A stretch of 64,000 nt of DNA from Pseudomonas neuropathica (GTDB lineage Bacteria; Pseudomonadota; Gammaproteobacteria; Pseudomonadales; Pseudomonadaceae). Positions within the stretch are counted from its first letter, which is position 1; each line of letters begins with the position of its first letter. A program made the translations under genes and the position numbers. This document shows positions 53,443 through 64,000 of this stretch, one piece after another. The stretch spans positions 110,486 to 174,485 of the forward strand of contig NZ_JACOPX010000016.1 in assembly GCF_015461835.1 (NCBI RefSeq), in the 5' to 3' direction. The notes under the pieces are model-generated. The model searched no databases and was not told the origin of the DNA. It worked only from the letters and a program-made list of their open reading frames with translations.

Positions 53443-54339
53443 ATGCAGTGGAATCTGGATCAACTGCGGGTGTTTGTCGACGTCGCCGAACACCGCTCGT
53501 TTTCCGCCGTGGCGCGCCAGCAGCGTAAAGCGCAGTCGGCGATCAGCAGCGCGATTGCCATGCTCGAAGATGACCTGGGCGTCAGCCTGTTCGAGCGTAG
53601 CAGCGGCCGTCAGCCAACGCTCACCGAGGCGGGCGAAGCGCTGTTGGAAGAGGCACGTGAAGTCCTGCGTCAATGCGAGCGCCTAAACGGTCGGGCGATG
53701 GCGATGCTGCGCGGCCAGGAAGCACAACTGCGCGTGGCTCAGGATGAGGCGATGCCCTATCAGGCGCTGGTGGAAAGTTTCGGTGAACTGGCCGAGCAGT
53801 TTCCCAGTCTTGAAGTGCAACTGACCAGCGCCGCGCAAGGCGAAGTCGCACGCAAACTGGTCGAGCGTCGTGCCGACCTCGGCCTGTTGTTCTATCACGA
53901 TGAAATCCCCGAAGCGCTGGAGCGCCGGGTACTCGGCAGCGTCGAAATGGTCACGGTCTGCGGCATCAATCATCCGCTGGCGAAGCAGTCTTACGTGACC
54001 TGCCAGCAACTGGCGCAGCACCGGCAATTGTTGATGTCGACGCAAACCAGTGTCTATCCCGGCAACGAGCCGGCCAGCCCGCAGGTATGGCGCGCCGACA
54101 GTTTTTACGTGATGTCCGAATGGCTGGTGCGCGACCTCGGCTGGGCCTGGTTGCCCCGGCATGTGGTGCAGTACTCGGCCTATCAGGGCTTGATGGTCGA
54201 ACTCGACAGCGAATGGACCCCGCCGGCACTGGTGGTGGAACTGGTCTGGCGCCGCGACGAACCGCTCGGCCCGGCCGCGCGTTGGCTGGCGGAACGTTTT
54301 GCCGTGCACTTGCGGGCGATCGGCGACAAAAGTCGATAA
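53443..54339 (+). CDS. LysR family transcriptional regulator
   Basis: A 298-residue regulator. The helix-turn-helix lies in WNLDQLRVFVDVAEHRSFSA VARQQRKAQSAISSAIAMLE, followed by a linker and a periplasmic-binding-like effector domain. It starts 110 bases from the divergent SMR gene, the usual arrangement for a LysR protein and its target. The effector is unknown. waaA starts 11 bases after its stop. Confidence 0.94.
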   Translation: MQWNLDQLRVFVDVAEHRSFSAVARQQRKAQSAISSAIAMLEDDLGVSLFERSSGRQPTLTEAGEALLEEAREVLRQCERLNGRAMAMLRGQEAQLRVAQDEAMPYQALVESFGELAEQFPSLEVQLTSAAQGEVARKLVERRADLGLLFYHDEIPEALERRVLGSVEMVTVCGINHPLAKQSYVTCQQLAQHRQLLMSTQTSVYPGNEPASPQVWRADSFYVMSEWLVRDLGWAWLPRHVVQYSAYQGLMVELDSEWTPPALVVELVWRRDEPLGPAARWLAERFAVHLRAIGDKSR

Positions 54340-54350
54340 ACTCCGCCGCC

Positions 54351-55625
54351 ATGAATAGAACTCTGTACACCGCGCTGTTTTACCTGGGACTGCCATTGGT
54401 GGCGATTCGGCTATGGCTGCGGGCGCGCAAGGCGCCGGCGTATGCCAAGCGAATTGGCGAACGTTTCTCCTACGGGATGCCGACGCTGCAACCCGGCGGC
54501 ATCTGGGTGCACGCAGTGTCGGTGGGCGAAAGCATTGCTGCGGCGCCGATGATCCGTGCGTTGCTACAACGTTATCCACAACTGCCGATCACCGTGACCT
54601 GCATGACCCCGACCGGTTCGGAGCGGATTCAGGCGCTGTTCGCCAATGAGCCGCGCATCCAGCATTGCTATCTGCCCTACGACTTGCCGTGTGCGGCGGC
54701 GCGTTTTCTTGATCGCGTTCAGCCCAAGCTTGCGGTGATCATGGAAACCGAGCTGTGGCCCAACCACATTCATCAGTGCGCCAAGCGCGGTATTCCGGTG
54801 GCGCTGGCCAATGGACGTTTGTCCGAGCGTTCGGCGCGCGGCTATGGCCGCTTTAGCAAACTCACCGCGCCGATGCTCGCCGAAATGAGTTTGTTCGCCG
54901 TACAGACCGAAGCCGAAGCCCAGCGCTTCCGCGATCTCGGTGCACGCCCGGAAACCGTCGAGGTCACCGGCTCGATCAAGTTCGACCTGACCATCGACCT
55001 GCAACTGCTGCAACGTGCCGCTGACTTGCGTGGCCAGTGGCAGGCGCTGGAGCGTCCGGTGTGGATTGCCGCCAGCACCCATGAAGGCGAGGACGAAGTG
55101 ATCCTTGACGCCCATCGCCGCTTGCTGACCAATCACCCGGATGCGTTGCTGATTCTGGTGCCGCGTCACCCGGAACGTTTCAACTCGGTGTTCGAACTGT
55201 GCCAGCGCGAAGGCTTTACCACGGTGCGGCGGTCGACCGGCTCAAATGTCGATGCGCAGACGAGCGTGCTGCTCGGCGACACCATGGGCGAGTTGCTGTT
55301 TCTCTATGCCTTGGCGGACAGCGCGTTTGTCGGCGGCAGCCTGGTGGCCAATGGTGGGCACAATCTGCTGGAGCCGGCAGCCTTGGCCAAACCGGTGATC
55401 AGCGGCCCGCACCTGTTCAACTTCCTCGACATCGCCGCGCAATTGCGCGAAGCCGGAGCGTTGGCCGAGGTCGATGATGCCGAAGGGCTGGCGGTGGAAG
55501 TGCAGCGGCTGTTTGAGCTGCCGCGCGATGCGCAGCGTATGGCCGACGCCGGGCTGGCGGTGATGCGCCGTAATCAAGGCGCATTGCAGCGTTTGCTGGA
55601 TGGTTTGGGCCGACTGATCAAGTAA
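54351..55625 (+). CDS. waaA: 3-deoxy-D-manno-octulosonic acid (Kdo) transferase
   Basis: A 424-residue GT30 enzyme at the inner membrane that adds Kdo to lipid IVA. The N-terminal membrane anchor (LYTALFYLGLPLVAIRLWLR) is followed by IWVHAVSVGESIAAAPMIRA, LPITVTCMTPTGSERI and, in the C-terminal half, SLVANGGHNLLEPAALAKPV. The ATG at 54351 fits the anchor; the longer frame reads into the LysR gene. It is separate from the main waa operon. Confidence 0.96.
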   Translation: MNRTLYTALFYLGLPLVAIRLWLRARKAPAYAKRIGERFSYGMPTLQPGGIWVHAVSVGESIAAAPMIRALLQRYPQLPITVTCMTPTGSERIQALFANEPRIQHCYLPYDLPCAAARFLDRVQPKLAVIMETELWPNHIHQCAKRGIPVALANGRLSERSARGYGRFSKLTAPMLAEMSLFAVQTEAEAQRFRDLGARPETVEVTGSIKFDLTIDLQLLQRAADLRGQWQALERPVWIAASTHEGEDEVILDAHRRLLTNHPDALLILVPRHPERFNSVFELCQREGFTTVRRSTGSNVDAQTSVLLGDTMGELLFLYALADSAFVGGSLVANGGHNLLEPAALAKPVISGPHLFNFLDIAAQLREAGALAEVDDAEGLAVEVQRLFELPRDAQRMADAGLAVMRRNQGALQRLLDGLGRLIK

Positions 55626-55628
55626 AGC

Positions 55629-55705
55629 AAAAAGATCGCAGCGTGCCGCAGCTCCTACATTGGAATGTATTTTCCTGTAGGCGCTGCGGCACGCTGCGAT
55701 CTTTT
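55629..55705. repeat. REP pair, GCAGCGTGCCGC variant
   Basis: Inverted pair AAAAGATCGCAGCGTGCCGC ... GCGGCACGCTGCGATCTTTT between the convergent waaA and TolC-family genes. Both arms carry the same change from the common family sequence, so pairing is kept. Confidence 0.85.
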
Positions 55706-55716
55706 GTTTTTAAGGC

Positions 55717-57150
55717 TTAAGGCCGGGCCTTGAGCTGCGCTTCGGCCGCTTTGGCCAGATCCGGCGGCAGGAAGTCCTTGTCCGGGTTGTAGTCGGCTTT
55801 CAGATAACGCCGCAGATCTTCCAGATCCCCCGGATTCAACGTTCCCGCCGCCTGCTTCAAGCGCAGGTTGTCGAGGATGTAGTCATAACGCGTGTTGTTG
55901 TAGTTGCGCACCGAGGTGTACAGCTGGCGCTGCGCATCGAGCACGTCGACGATGTTGCGCGTACCGACCTGATAACCGATTTCCGTGGCTTCCACCGCAC
56001 TCTGGTTGGAAATGATCGACTGGCGACGCGCCTGCACCTGCTCGACGTCGGTGTTCACCGCGCGGTGCAGGTTGCGGGTGTTCTCGACGATCTGCCGACG
56101 CAAGGATTCGCGCTGCTGTTCGCTCTGATTCAGTTGCTCATAAGACTGGCGCACTTGCGAGCTGGTCAGCCCGCCGCTGTAGATCGGGATGTTCAGTTGC
56201 AGGCCGACCGTGCTCTGCTCGACATTGTCACGGTACGGCACGCCAAAGGCGTTCGGGTTGGAAAAGCCGAGGGCGTCGTTGTCGCCTTTTTCGTATTTGG
56301 CTACGGCATCGAGGGTCGGCAAGTGGCCGGCTTTGCGCTGCTTGAGGGTCTGCTCGGCGGAGCTGACGGCGAAGTTGCTCGCCAGCAGATTGAGGTTCTG
56401 TTTCGCCGCGGTATCAACCCACGCCTTGGCGTCGTTCGGCGCTGGCGGCAGGATCGGCAGCGTGTGGACGATGCCCTGAATCGAGTTGTACTGGCGGTTG
56501 GTCAGGGTGATCAGCGCTTCGAAGGCATCATCGACCTGACGCTGGGCAACGATGCGGTTGGCCCGTGCGGTGTCGTAGCTGGCTTGCGATTGCAGCACAT
56601 CGGTCTTGTCCGACAGGCCGACATCGAAGCGTTCGTTGGACTGATCGAGCTGGCGCTTGAACGCGGCCTCTTCAGCTTTGGTCGAGGCGAGGTTGTCCTG
56701 GCTGCGCAGCACGTTGAAATAGCTTTCGGCCGATTGCAGGATCAGGTTCTGTTCGGTCGCCGACAGTTGCAGCGCTGCTTGCTCGTTGACGTCCTTGGCC
56801 GCCTGGTACTGGAACCAGCGATCGGCGCGGAACAACGGCTGGGCCAGAGTCGCCTGGTAGGAGTGAGCGCTGCGGTTGGCAGTGGCCGAGGGCTGATCGA
56901 TCGACGTCCGCACATTGGCCACTTCAGCACCGCCTGACAGGTTCGGCAGCAGACCGGCGCGGGCTTGTGGCACCACTTCTTTCTGTGCGCCGTACTGCGC
57001 GCGGGCGGCGGCGAGGTCGGCGTTGTTGTCGACCGCCTCCTGATAGACGCTGACCAGATCGGTTTTGGTCGACAAGGGCGCTTCTGCTGCCCAGGCCATT
57101 GCGTTGGACGCACAAGACACGGCAAGAGCCAGTGAGAGTTTGCGCAGCAT
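55717..57150 (-). CDS. TolC family outer membrane efflux channel
   Basis: A 477-residue outer-membrane protein with signal peptide MLRKLSLALAVSCASNAMAWA. The two repeats of TolC are visible as SVYQEAVDNNADLAAARAQYG and ALITLTNRQYNSIQ. The pattern GYQVGTRNIVDVLDAQRQLY is the family's hallmark in the second repeat. It matches OpmH/TolC, the channel located near thiC in other pseudomonads. The start at 57150 is chosen because the signal peptide begins there. Confidence 0.93.
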   Translation of the reverse strand: MLRKLSLALAVSCASNAMAWAAEAPLSTKTDLVSVYQEAVDNNADLAAARAQYGAQKEVVPQARAGLLPNLSGGAEVANVRTSIDQPSATANRSAHSYQATLAQPLFRADRWFQYQAAKDVNEQAALQLSATEQNLILQSAESYFNVLRSQDNLASTKAEEAAFKRQLDQSNERFDVGLSDKTDVLQSQASYDTARANRIVAQRQVDDAFEALITLTNRQYNSIQGIVHTLPILPPAPNDAKAWVDTAAKQNLNLLASNFAVSSAEQTLKQRKAGHLPTLDAVAKYEKGDNDALGFSNPNAFGVPYRDNVEQSTVGLQLNIPIYSGGLTSSQVRQSYEQLNQSEQQRESLRRQIVENTRNLHRAVNTDVEQVQARRQSIISNQSAVEATEIGYQVGTRNIVDVLDAQRQLYTSVRNYNNTRYDYILDNLRLKQAAGTLNPGDLEDLRRYLKADYNPDKDFLPPDLAKAAEAQLKARP

Positions 57151-57362
57151 GAGGCGATCCCTAGCATTAATATTATGGAAGTAATCCGGGCGCCAAAGGT
57201 AAGGCGCAGGCCCCACAGCGTCAAGGCGTGGCGGGGCAAAGCGAGTGTAGTTGTGCATTTGCCTCACAACAATCGGCCAAGCCCCTGTATTTATGCCATT
57301 CATCATGGTGTTTGCTGCGGTGTTGGCGTTCTTTGCCGGTTGTGTCTAGACTGGCCGGGTTC

Positions 57363-57451
57363 TTGTCGGGGTGCCTTGCTATGAGGCTGAGATCGAATAA
57401 TTTCGGATCCCGTTGAACCTGATCAGGTTAGCGCCTGCGTAGGGAACAAGA
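57363..57451 (+). promoter_or_regulatory. TPP riboswitch (THI element) upstream of thiC
   Basis: The conserved core GGGGTGCC, GGCTGAGATC and CCGTTGAACCTGATCAGGTT followed by GCGCCTGCGTAGGGAACAAG are all present, with the closing stem CTTGT / ACAAG. It sits 157 bases before thiC, on the same strand. Thiamine diphosphate binding should reduce thiC (and perhaps cytX) expression. The rest of the 57151-57608 gap shows no other gene. Confidence 0.96.
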
Positions 57452-57608
57452 TTTCTCGTCACCCGGCGAGTCCTCTTGTGCTTCGTCCGGGAAATTGTTC
57501 GACAATCGAACGCTCGACGACGAGGCACAGCACCGGTCCTGGTGCGTCCGTGCCTTTCAGGTTCTGCTCCGACAATCCACTGCCTGGATGCTGTCTGGAG
57601 AGCCCGTG

Positions 57609-59498
<1,890 letters not shown>

Positions 59499-59533
59499 TC
59501 TGACCTGACATTGATGGTGCCTGTGATGGACCC

Positions 59534-59599
59534 TTCGCGAGCAAGCTCGCTCCCACATTGGAATGCATTTCAACTGTGGGAGCGAGCTTGCTCGCGAAG
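59534..59599. repeat. REP pair, TGTGGGAGCGAGCTTGCTCG family
   Basis: Inverted pair TTCGCGAGCAAGCTCGCTCC ... GGAGCGAGCTTGCTCGCGAA, a third family distinct from the other two, between thiC and cytX. Confidence 0.85.
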
Positions 59600-59657
59600 G
59601 CGTCAGAACAGACACCTGAGATTTCAATGAAAAAAATACTCCTCCGAGATAACACCC

Positions 59658-60950
59658 TTGAGCATTCAACCCAGCACCTATTCTCCCGACCTCGCCGTAC
59701 CCGCCGACAAGCGTGTGTTCGGCGGTCGCGATCTGTTTTCCCTGTGGTTCTCCCTCGGCATCGGCCTGATGGTTTTGCAGACCGGCGCATTACTCGCGTC
59801 TGGCCTGGGCTTGTCCGGTTCACTGCTGGCGATTTTCCTCGGCACGCTGGTCGGCGTACTGTTGCTGGCCGCCGTCGGCGTGATCGGCAGCGATACCGGC
59901 CTGTCGTCGATGGCCGCGCTGAAACTGAGCCTGGGCAGCAAAGGCGCGAGCCTGCCGGCGTTGCTCAATCTGCTGCAACTGATCGGTTGGGGCTCGTTCG
60001 AAATTATCGTCATGCGCGATGCGGCCAGCCTGCTCGGTACCCGCGCGTTCAGCGAAGGTTCGCTGTGGTCGAACCCGCTGTTGTGGACGCTGTTTTTCGG
60101 CGCGCTGGCGACCTTGCTCGCGGTCAGCGGGCCGCTGACTTTCGTCCGGCAGATTCTGCGCAAGTGGGGCATCTGGCTGTTACTGGCGGCGTGCCTCTGG
60201 CTGACCTGGAACCTGTTCGCCAAAGCCGATCTGGACGATCTCTGGTCGCGCGCCGGTGACGGTTCGATGCCGTTCGCCGTGGGCTTCGACATTGCGATTG
60301 CAATGCCGCTGTCATGGCTGCCGCTGATCGCCGACTACTCGCGTTTCGGCAAGCGGGCGAAGAATGTTTTCGGCGGTACTGCGGTCGGTTTCTTCATCGG
60401 CAACTTCTGGCTGATGAGCCTCGGCGTTGCCTACACCCTGGCCTTCGCGCCAAGCGGTGAAGTCAATGCGCTGCTGCTGGCATTGGCCGGTGCCGGTCTG
60501 GGCATTCCGCTGCTGCTGATTCTGCTCGATGAGTCGGAAAATGCCTTCGCCGACATTCACTCGGCGGCGGTTTCCAGCGGGATTCTGTTGCGCCTGAAAG
60601 TCGAACATCTGGCCTTGGCCATCGGCGTGATCTGCACGCTGATCGCACTGCTGGCGCCGTTGGCGCAGTACCAGAATTTCCTGTTGCTGATCGGTTCGGT
60701 GTTTGCGCCGCTGTTCGGCGTGGTGCTGGTCGATCACTTCATCCTGCGCAAGCGCAGTGCTCAGGTCGCGTCAGCCGCATTGCGCTGGCCGGCGTTGTTG
60801 GCGTGGCTGGGTGGCGTGAGCACCTACCACTTGCTGGCGAATCTGTATCCGGATGTCGGCGCAACCCTGCCGGCGCTGGTCCTGGCAGGGCTGTTGCAGC
60901 TAGTGCTGGGCCGGGCTTTCAGTTACGGCCGGGAAACAGCTCGGGCTTGA
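59658..60950 (+). CDS. cytX: Putative hydroxymethylpyrimidine transporter CytX
   Basis: A 430-residue NCS1-family permease with about 12 membrane helices. FSLWFSLGIGLMVLQTGALL and the later AIAMPLSWLPLIADYSRF fit purine/cytosine permeases, and the position after the riboswitch-controlled thiC is the usual place of CytX, thought to import the thiamine pyrimidine HMP. It starts at TTG 59658 with only a weak ribosome site. It overlaps the convergent lipoprotein gene by 32 bases at its 3' end. Confidence 0.9.
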   Translation: MSIQPSTYSPDLAVPADKRVFGGRDLFSLWFSLGIGLMVLQTGALLASGLGLSGSLLAIFLGTLVGVLLLAAVGVIGSDTGLSSMAALKLSLGSKGASLPALLNLLQLIGWGSFEIIVMRDAASLLGTRAFSEGSLWSNPLLWTLFFGALATLLAVSGPLTFVRQILRKWGIWLLLAACLWLTWNLFAKADLDDLWSRAGDGSMPFAVGFDIAIAMPLSWLPLIADYSRFGKRAKNVFGGTAVGFFIGNFWLMSLGVAYTLAFAPSGEVNALLLALAGAGLGIPLLLILLDESENAFADIHSAAVSSGILLRLKVEHLALAIGVICTLIALLAPLAQYQNFLLLIGSVFAPLFGVVLVDHFILRKRSAQVASAALRWPALLAWLGGVSTYHLLANLYPDVGATLPALVLAGLLQLVLGRAFSYGRETARA

Positions 60951-61665
60951 GAATGCCGTTCAGACGCGGATAAGGAATCTTCAGTTCGACGTGGCCCAGC
61001 GCGTAAGGCGCAATGGTGGTCACGTCGTACTTGAGGATCACACCACCATAAGTCAGCGCCACGTTTGGGGTTTTCACGAACGGCCAGTTCGCCACGAACT
61101 CAGGCTCCTGATCGAGCTTGGTGCTGATCAACCAGCTGTTGTGCGCGACCTGCGCCGCTTTCCAGAACGCCTCTTCCTGACCCGGCATCAACATGTCGGA
61201 CAGGTTCAGCACCTTGTGCTGCTGGCGCGAATAGTTGATGAAACCGCGACCCGGGGTGCCATGGGCGCCGCCGGTGTCGAGGTAGCTTGAGAGTTCGATG
61301 ATCACCAAGCCGTCATGCTGCTCGCGTACTTTTGCTTGCAGGTAGCTGCTGTTGCGCGGGCCGGCGCTGGCCAGAAACTGATCGCGATAAGCCGCCAGGG
61401 TTGGCGCTACCGGGGCGTTTTTCTCGGTGCGGGTCATTTGCAGCAGGCGTGTTTCGATGATGCCGTCCAGCGCAGGTTCGGCCGGGAAGCGCAGGGTGTC
61501 GATGTTCACCAGCGGGCAATCCGGGTTGGAACAGCCCGGTTTCAGTTGTTCCGATGCATCGCGGGTGGTTTCCAGCGGTGTGCGGTAGTTGGGCTGGAAC
61601 AGGCTTGCGCACGCGCCGAGGGTCAGGGCGATGGCGGCCACGGAGGCAATTTTGAAAAGCGACAT
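60919..61665 (-). CDS. RsiV/DUF3298-like lipoprotein
   Basis: A 248-residue lipoprotein with signal MSLFKIASVAAIALTLGACA; LGAC is the lipobox. The mature part has LSSYLDTGGAHGTPGRGFIN and VLNLSDMLMPGQEEAFWKAA, the DUF4163/DUF3298 pattern of RsiV-like extracytoplasmic domains. It lacks the N-terminal helix expected of a true anti-sigma factor, so its role is unknown. The start at ATG 61665 is set by the signal peptide. It converges with cytX. Confidence 0.82.
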   Translation of the reverse strand: MSLFKIASVAAIALTLGACASLFQPNYRTPLETTRDASEQLKPGCSNPDCPLVNIDTLRFPAEPALDGIIETRLLQMTRTEKNAPVAPTLAAYRDQFLASAGPRNSSYLQAKVREQHDGLVIIELSSYLDTGGAHGTPGRGFINYSRQQHKVLNLSDMLMPGQEEAFWKAAQVAHNSWLISTKLDQEPEFVANWPFVKTPNVALTYGGVILKYDVTTIAPYALGHVELKIPYPRLNGILKPELFPGRN

Positions 61666-61893
61666 GGGCGTCCTTTCGAAAGCAGGGGAAGGCAAAAAGA
61701 TATCCGCTTCGACTCTCGCAGAAGCAGTCAGTTCGCCACTAAGCTAATTAGAGTGGGTTTCGCCTCCACCGTCCATCCCGCTGACGGTAAAGGGGCTGCA
61801 TCAAACCGTTCGGGCGCGTTAGGATGGCGCGAAGTCGAGGTTGCCAGTCACCAACAGCAACCTCGTAATGGATCTGCAGTAAAGAGGATGCTC

Positions 61894-62511
61894 ATGACTG
61901 ATTTTGCCAACGCCATTCCGACCACTGTCGACGTCGTGCGACGCGAGCGCTGCTACGAGGGTTTTTACAAACTCGATCGTTTGCACCTGCGCCATGAATT
62001 GTTCGCCGGTGGCATGAGCCGCGAGATCAACCGTGAAGTGTTTGTGCGTCACGATGCCGTGTGCATGCTGCCCTACGATCCACAGCGCGACGAAGTGGTG
62101 TTGATCGAGCAGTTCCGCGTCGGCGCCATGGGCAAGACCGACAATCCGTGGCTGGTCGAATTGGTCGCTGGTCTGATCGACAAGGATGAACAACCGGAAG
62201 AAGTTGCTCACCGCGAGGCGCAGGAGGAAGCTGGGCTGGACATCAAGGCCTTGTGGCCGATGACCAAATATTTCCCGTCGCCGGGCGGCAGCAACGAGTT
62301 CGTGCATTTGTATCTGGGGCGTTGCAGCACTGACGGCGTTGGCGGCCTGCATGGCCTGGAAGAAGAGGCAGAAGATATCCGCGTCACGGTCTGGGCCTTT
62401 GAAGATGCCTTGCAGGCCGTCCGTGACGGACGCATTGCCAATGCGGCGAGCATCATCGCTTTGCAGTGGCTGGCGCTGAACCGCGCCGAAGTGAGGGGGT
62501 TATGGTCGTAA
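61894..62511 (+). CDS. nudF: ADP-ribose pyrophosphatase NudF
   Basis: A 205-residue Nudix hydrolase. The Nudix box is complete: GLIDKDEQPEEVAHREAQEE followed by AGL, within VELVAGLIDKDE. YFPSPGGSNEFVHLYLG is the NudF substrate region. The ATG at 61894 has AAAGAGGA six bases upstream; the longer frame reads across noncoding DNA. It hydrolyses ADP-ribose to AMP and ribose-5-phosphate. The next gene starts inside its 3' end. Confidence 0.95.
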   Translation: MTDFANAIPTTVDVVRRERCYEGFYKLDRLHLRHELFAGGMSREINREVFVRHDAVCMLPYDPQRDEVVLIEQFRVGAMGKTDNPWLVELVAGLIDKDEQPEEVAHREAQEEAGLDIKALWPMTKYFPSPGGSNEFVHLYLGRCSTDGVGGLHGLEEEAEDIRVTVWAFEDALQAVRDGRIANAASIIALQWLALNRAEVRGLWS

Positions 62512-62954
62512 ACAAATTGCGCGATCGCTATCGAGTCGACCTCGTGGGGCTGCAAGCCGCCTGCGAGGCCAACTACGCGCGCCTGATGCGACTAGTGCCA
62601 GACATGCGCAACGAGCCTGAGGCGCGGCGCATCGCCGTGACCCAGGGCGAGCAGATGCTCGGCGTGCTGGCCCTCGAAGTGCTGCAAACCTGCCCGTACA
62701 CCACCACCTTGCAAGTGCGCCAGGAACACAGCCTGCCGTGGCTGCCGGTGCCGCAGCTCGAAGTGCAGGTCTATCACGACGCGCGCATGGCCGAAGTGGT
62801 CAGCGCCGAACATGCACGACGCTTTCGCGGCATCTATCCTTACCCGAACGCCGCGATGCATCAGCCGGATGAAAAGGCTCAGCTCAATCTGTTCCTGGGG
62901 GAATGGTTGAGTCACTGTCTGGCGTTGGGGCATGAGTACGAAGTCGTACGCTAG
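62502..62954 (+). CDS. DUF1249 family protein (YqiB)
   Basis: A 150-residue protein overlapping nudF by ten bases. DRYRVDLVGLQAACEANYAR and the central EVQVYHDARMAEVVSAEHAR, then FRGIYPYPNAAMHQPDEKAQ are the DUF1249/YqiB blocks. No signal peptide or membrane segment. The gene order nudF-yqiB-cpdA is conserved in gammaproteobacteria, suggesting one operon. Function is unknown. Confidence 0.92.
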   Translation: MVVNKLRDRYRVDLVGLQAACEANYARLMRLVPDMRNEPEARRIAVTQGEQMLGVLALEVLQTCPYTTTLQVRQEHSLPWLPVPQLEVQVYHDARMAEVVSAEHARRFRGIYPYPNAAMHQPDEKAQLNLFLGEWLSHCLALGHEYEVVR

Positions 62955-63053
62955 TTGTGAACTGCGTCCGGTTCGGCGGTTTCCTCTTTCCCTGATCCCC
63001 CAGCATAATTGCCGCACTTGATCGATTCCGTGCTTTTGCCCTGGGAGAGCGCC

Positions 63054-63869
63054 TTGCCGAGCGTATCCACGTTGACCACCGCCGATACGGCGCTGCTGGT
63101 GCAGTTGTCCGACAGCCATCTGTTTGCTGAAACGGACGGCACGCTGCTGGGCATGAACACCCGTGAAAGCCTGCAAAAGGTCATCGAGTTGGTGCTGGAA
63201 CAACAGCCGCAGATCGATCTGATCCTGGCCACCGGTGATATCTCGCAAGACGGCACGCTGGAGTCGTACCAGCAGTTTCGCCAGATGAGCGCCCAAATCA
63301 CTGCCCCGGCGCGCTGGATTCCCGGTAATCATGATGAGCCGATGATCATGGCCCAGGCCGCCGTGCAAAGTCCGCTGCTGGAGCCAGTGGTCGATATCGG
63401 CAACTGGCGGGTGACTTTGCTGGATTCGGCGGTGCCGGGTTCGGTGCCGGGGTTCCTGCAGGACGATCAATTGCAACTGCTGGTCCGTTCGCTGAGCGAA
63501 GCGCCGGAGCGCCATCACCTGGTGTGCTTTCACCATCATCCGGTGTCGATTGGTTGTGCGTGGATGGAGCCGATCGGTTTGCGCAATCCCGAGGCATTTT
63601 TCGAAGTGCTGGATCGTTTTCCGCAGGCCCGGGCGGTGTTGTGGGGGCATGTGCATCAGGAGATCGACTGCGATCGCAACGGCGTACGGTTAATGGCTTC
63701 GCCTTCGACGTGCATTCAGTTTGAGCCGGGGAGTGAGGATTTCAGGGTGGGGGAGCAGGCGCCTGGGTATCGCTGGTTGCGGTTGTTGCCGGATGGGCGG
63801 TTGGAAACCGGTGTGGAACGCGTGACTGGATTCGCCTTCACCGTCGATTACGGATCCGAAGGCTACTGA
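63054..63869 (+). CDS. cpdA: 3',5'-cyclic-AMP phosphodiesterase CpdA
   Basis: A 271-residue metallophosphoesterase that lowers cAMP. Metal ligands are visible in LVQLSDSHLF, ATGDISQDGT, GNHDEPMI, CFHHHPVS and WGHVHQEID. TTG 63054 with GGAGAG upstream is the preferred start; the longer frame from 63009 lacks a ribosome site and adds residues not seen in the family. It is the last gene of the nudF-DUF1249-cpdA set. Confidence 0.95.
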   Translation: MPSVSTLTTADTALLVQLSDSHLFAETDGTLLGMNTRESLQKVIELVLEQQPQIDLILATGDISQDGTLESYQQFRQMSAQITAPARWIPGNHDEPMIMAQAAVQSPLLEPVVDIGNWRVTLLDSAVPGSVPGFLQDDQLQLLVRSLSEAPERHHLVCFHHHPVSIGCAWMEPIGLRNPEAFFEVLDRFPQARAVLWGHVHQEIDCDRNGVRLMASPSTCIQFEPGSEDFRVGEQAPGYRWLRLLPDGRLETGVERVTGFAFTVDYGSEGY

Positions 63870-63889
63870 TCGAATCAAAAGCCCCTCAC

Positions 63890-64000
63890 TGTAGAGACCG
63901 GTACATCCTTTACAAATTAGACCGGGGACATCGTTTACACCTTTACAGGCTTGAAACGCGTTTGGCGCCGCTTTCAAGCCTGCCTAAACAGTGGCTGCAA
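63890..64000. mobile_element. Possible end of an insertion sequence, cut by window edge
   Basis: Just after cpdA, TGTAGAGACCGGTACATCCT and, 27 bases on, TTAGACCGGGGACATCGTTT are imperfect tandem copies of AGACCGG-N-ACATC-TTTACA. Short repeated motifs with a TGT edge are typical of transposase sites at IS481-like termini. No transposase frame is visible before the edge, so this is a guess. Confidence 0.4.

Overview
The window looks like a chromosomal segment of a fluorescent Pseudomonas (P. fluorescens group). Reasons are the high-GC codon use, the putA/putP, aceEF, glnE and waa gene blocks in the order familiar from Pseudomonas, and at least a dozen REP-type palindromes of the P. fluorescens kind in the gaps between genes. 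No tRNA, rRNA, CRISPR array or complete insertion sequence was seen. The right edge may carry the tip of an insertion sequence.

Layout. (1) 1-7.1 kb: a truncated acyl-CoA dehydrogenase, then the proline utilisation pair putA (trifunctional, self-regulating) and putP, divergent from a 457-base control region with six GTTGCA sites. (2) 7.4-13.9 kb: an accessory island. It holds an orphan type VI secretion (T6SS) VgrG spike with a long C-terminal effector extension, three AT-rich paralogous small membrane proteins (probable immunity proteins), a displaced second toxin tail between the first two, a DUF4123 adaptor, a small Pseudomonas-type gene behind a well-folded leader RNA, and a Tai4-like immunity candidate. 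(3) 14-20.5 kb: rlmJ, msrA, a GAF/PAS/GGDEF/EAL signalling protein and a PhoD-like phosphatase. (4) 20.7-28.7 kb: aceE-aceF (pyruvate dehydrogenase) with two FadR/PdhR-type palindromes upstream, then glnE.

(5) 29-50 kb: a lipopolysaccharide core region. It has waaF, waaC, waaG, waaP, two further core kinases and a double-kinase protein, then a lipoprotein, a carbamoyltransferase, a GT2 and a GT-C glycosyltransferase, another kinase-like protein, msbA, mig-14, a PIG-L deacetylase (dnpA-like), hldE and three poorly characterised probable core-modifying enzymes. Tight stop/start overlaps indicate translational coupling through most of it. Together these genes would supply ADP-heptose (hldE), build and phosphorylate the inner core, decorate the outer core and flip the product (msbA). 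(6) 50-57 kb: a conserved protein, an aldo/keto reductase, an FAD oxidoreductase, an SMR pump, a LysR regulator, waaA (Kdo transferase) and a TolC-family outer membrane channel. (7) 57.3-61 kb: a TPP riboswitch, thiC and the presumed HMP transporter cytX. (8) 61-64 kb: a DUF3298-like lipoprotein, nudF, a DUF1249 gene and cpdA, ending in possible IS sequence.

The most unusual content is the VgrG toxin/immunity array, with its orphan toxin tail and a frameshifted immunity paralogue, and the three-way-junction leader RNA at 12885-12963. All calls were made by reading the sequence; no searches were run.
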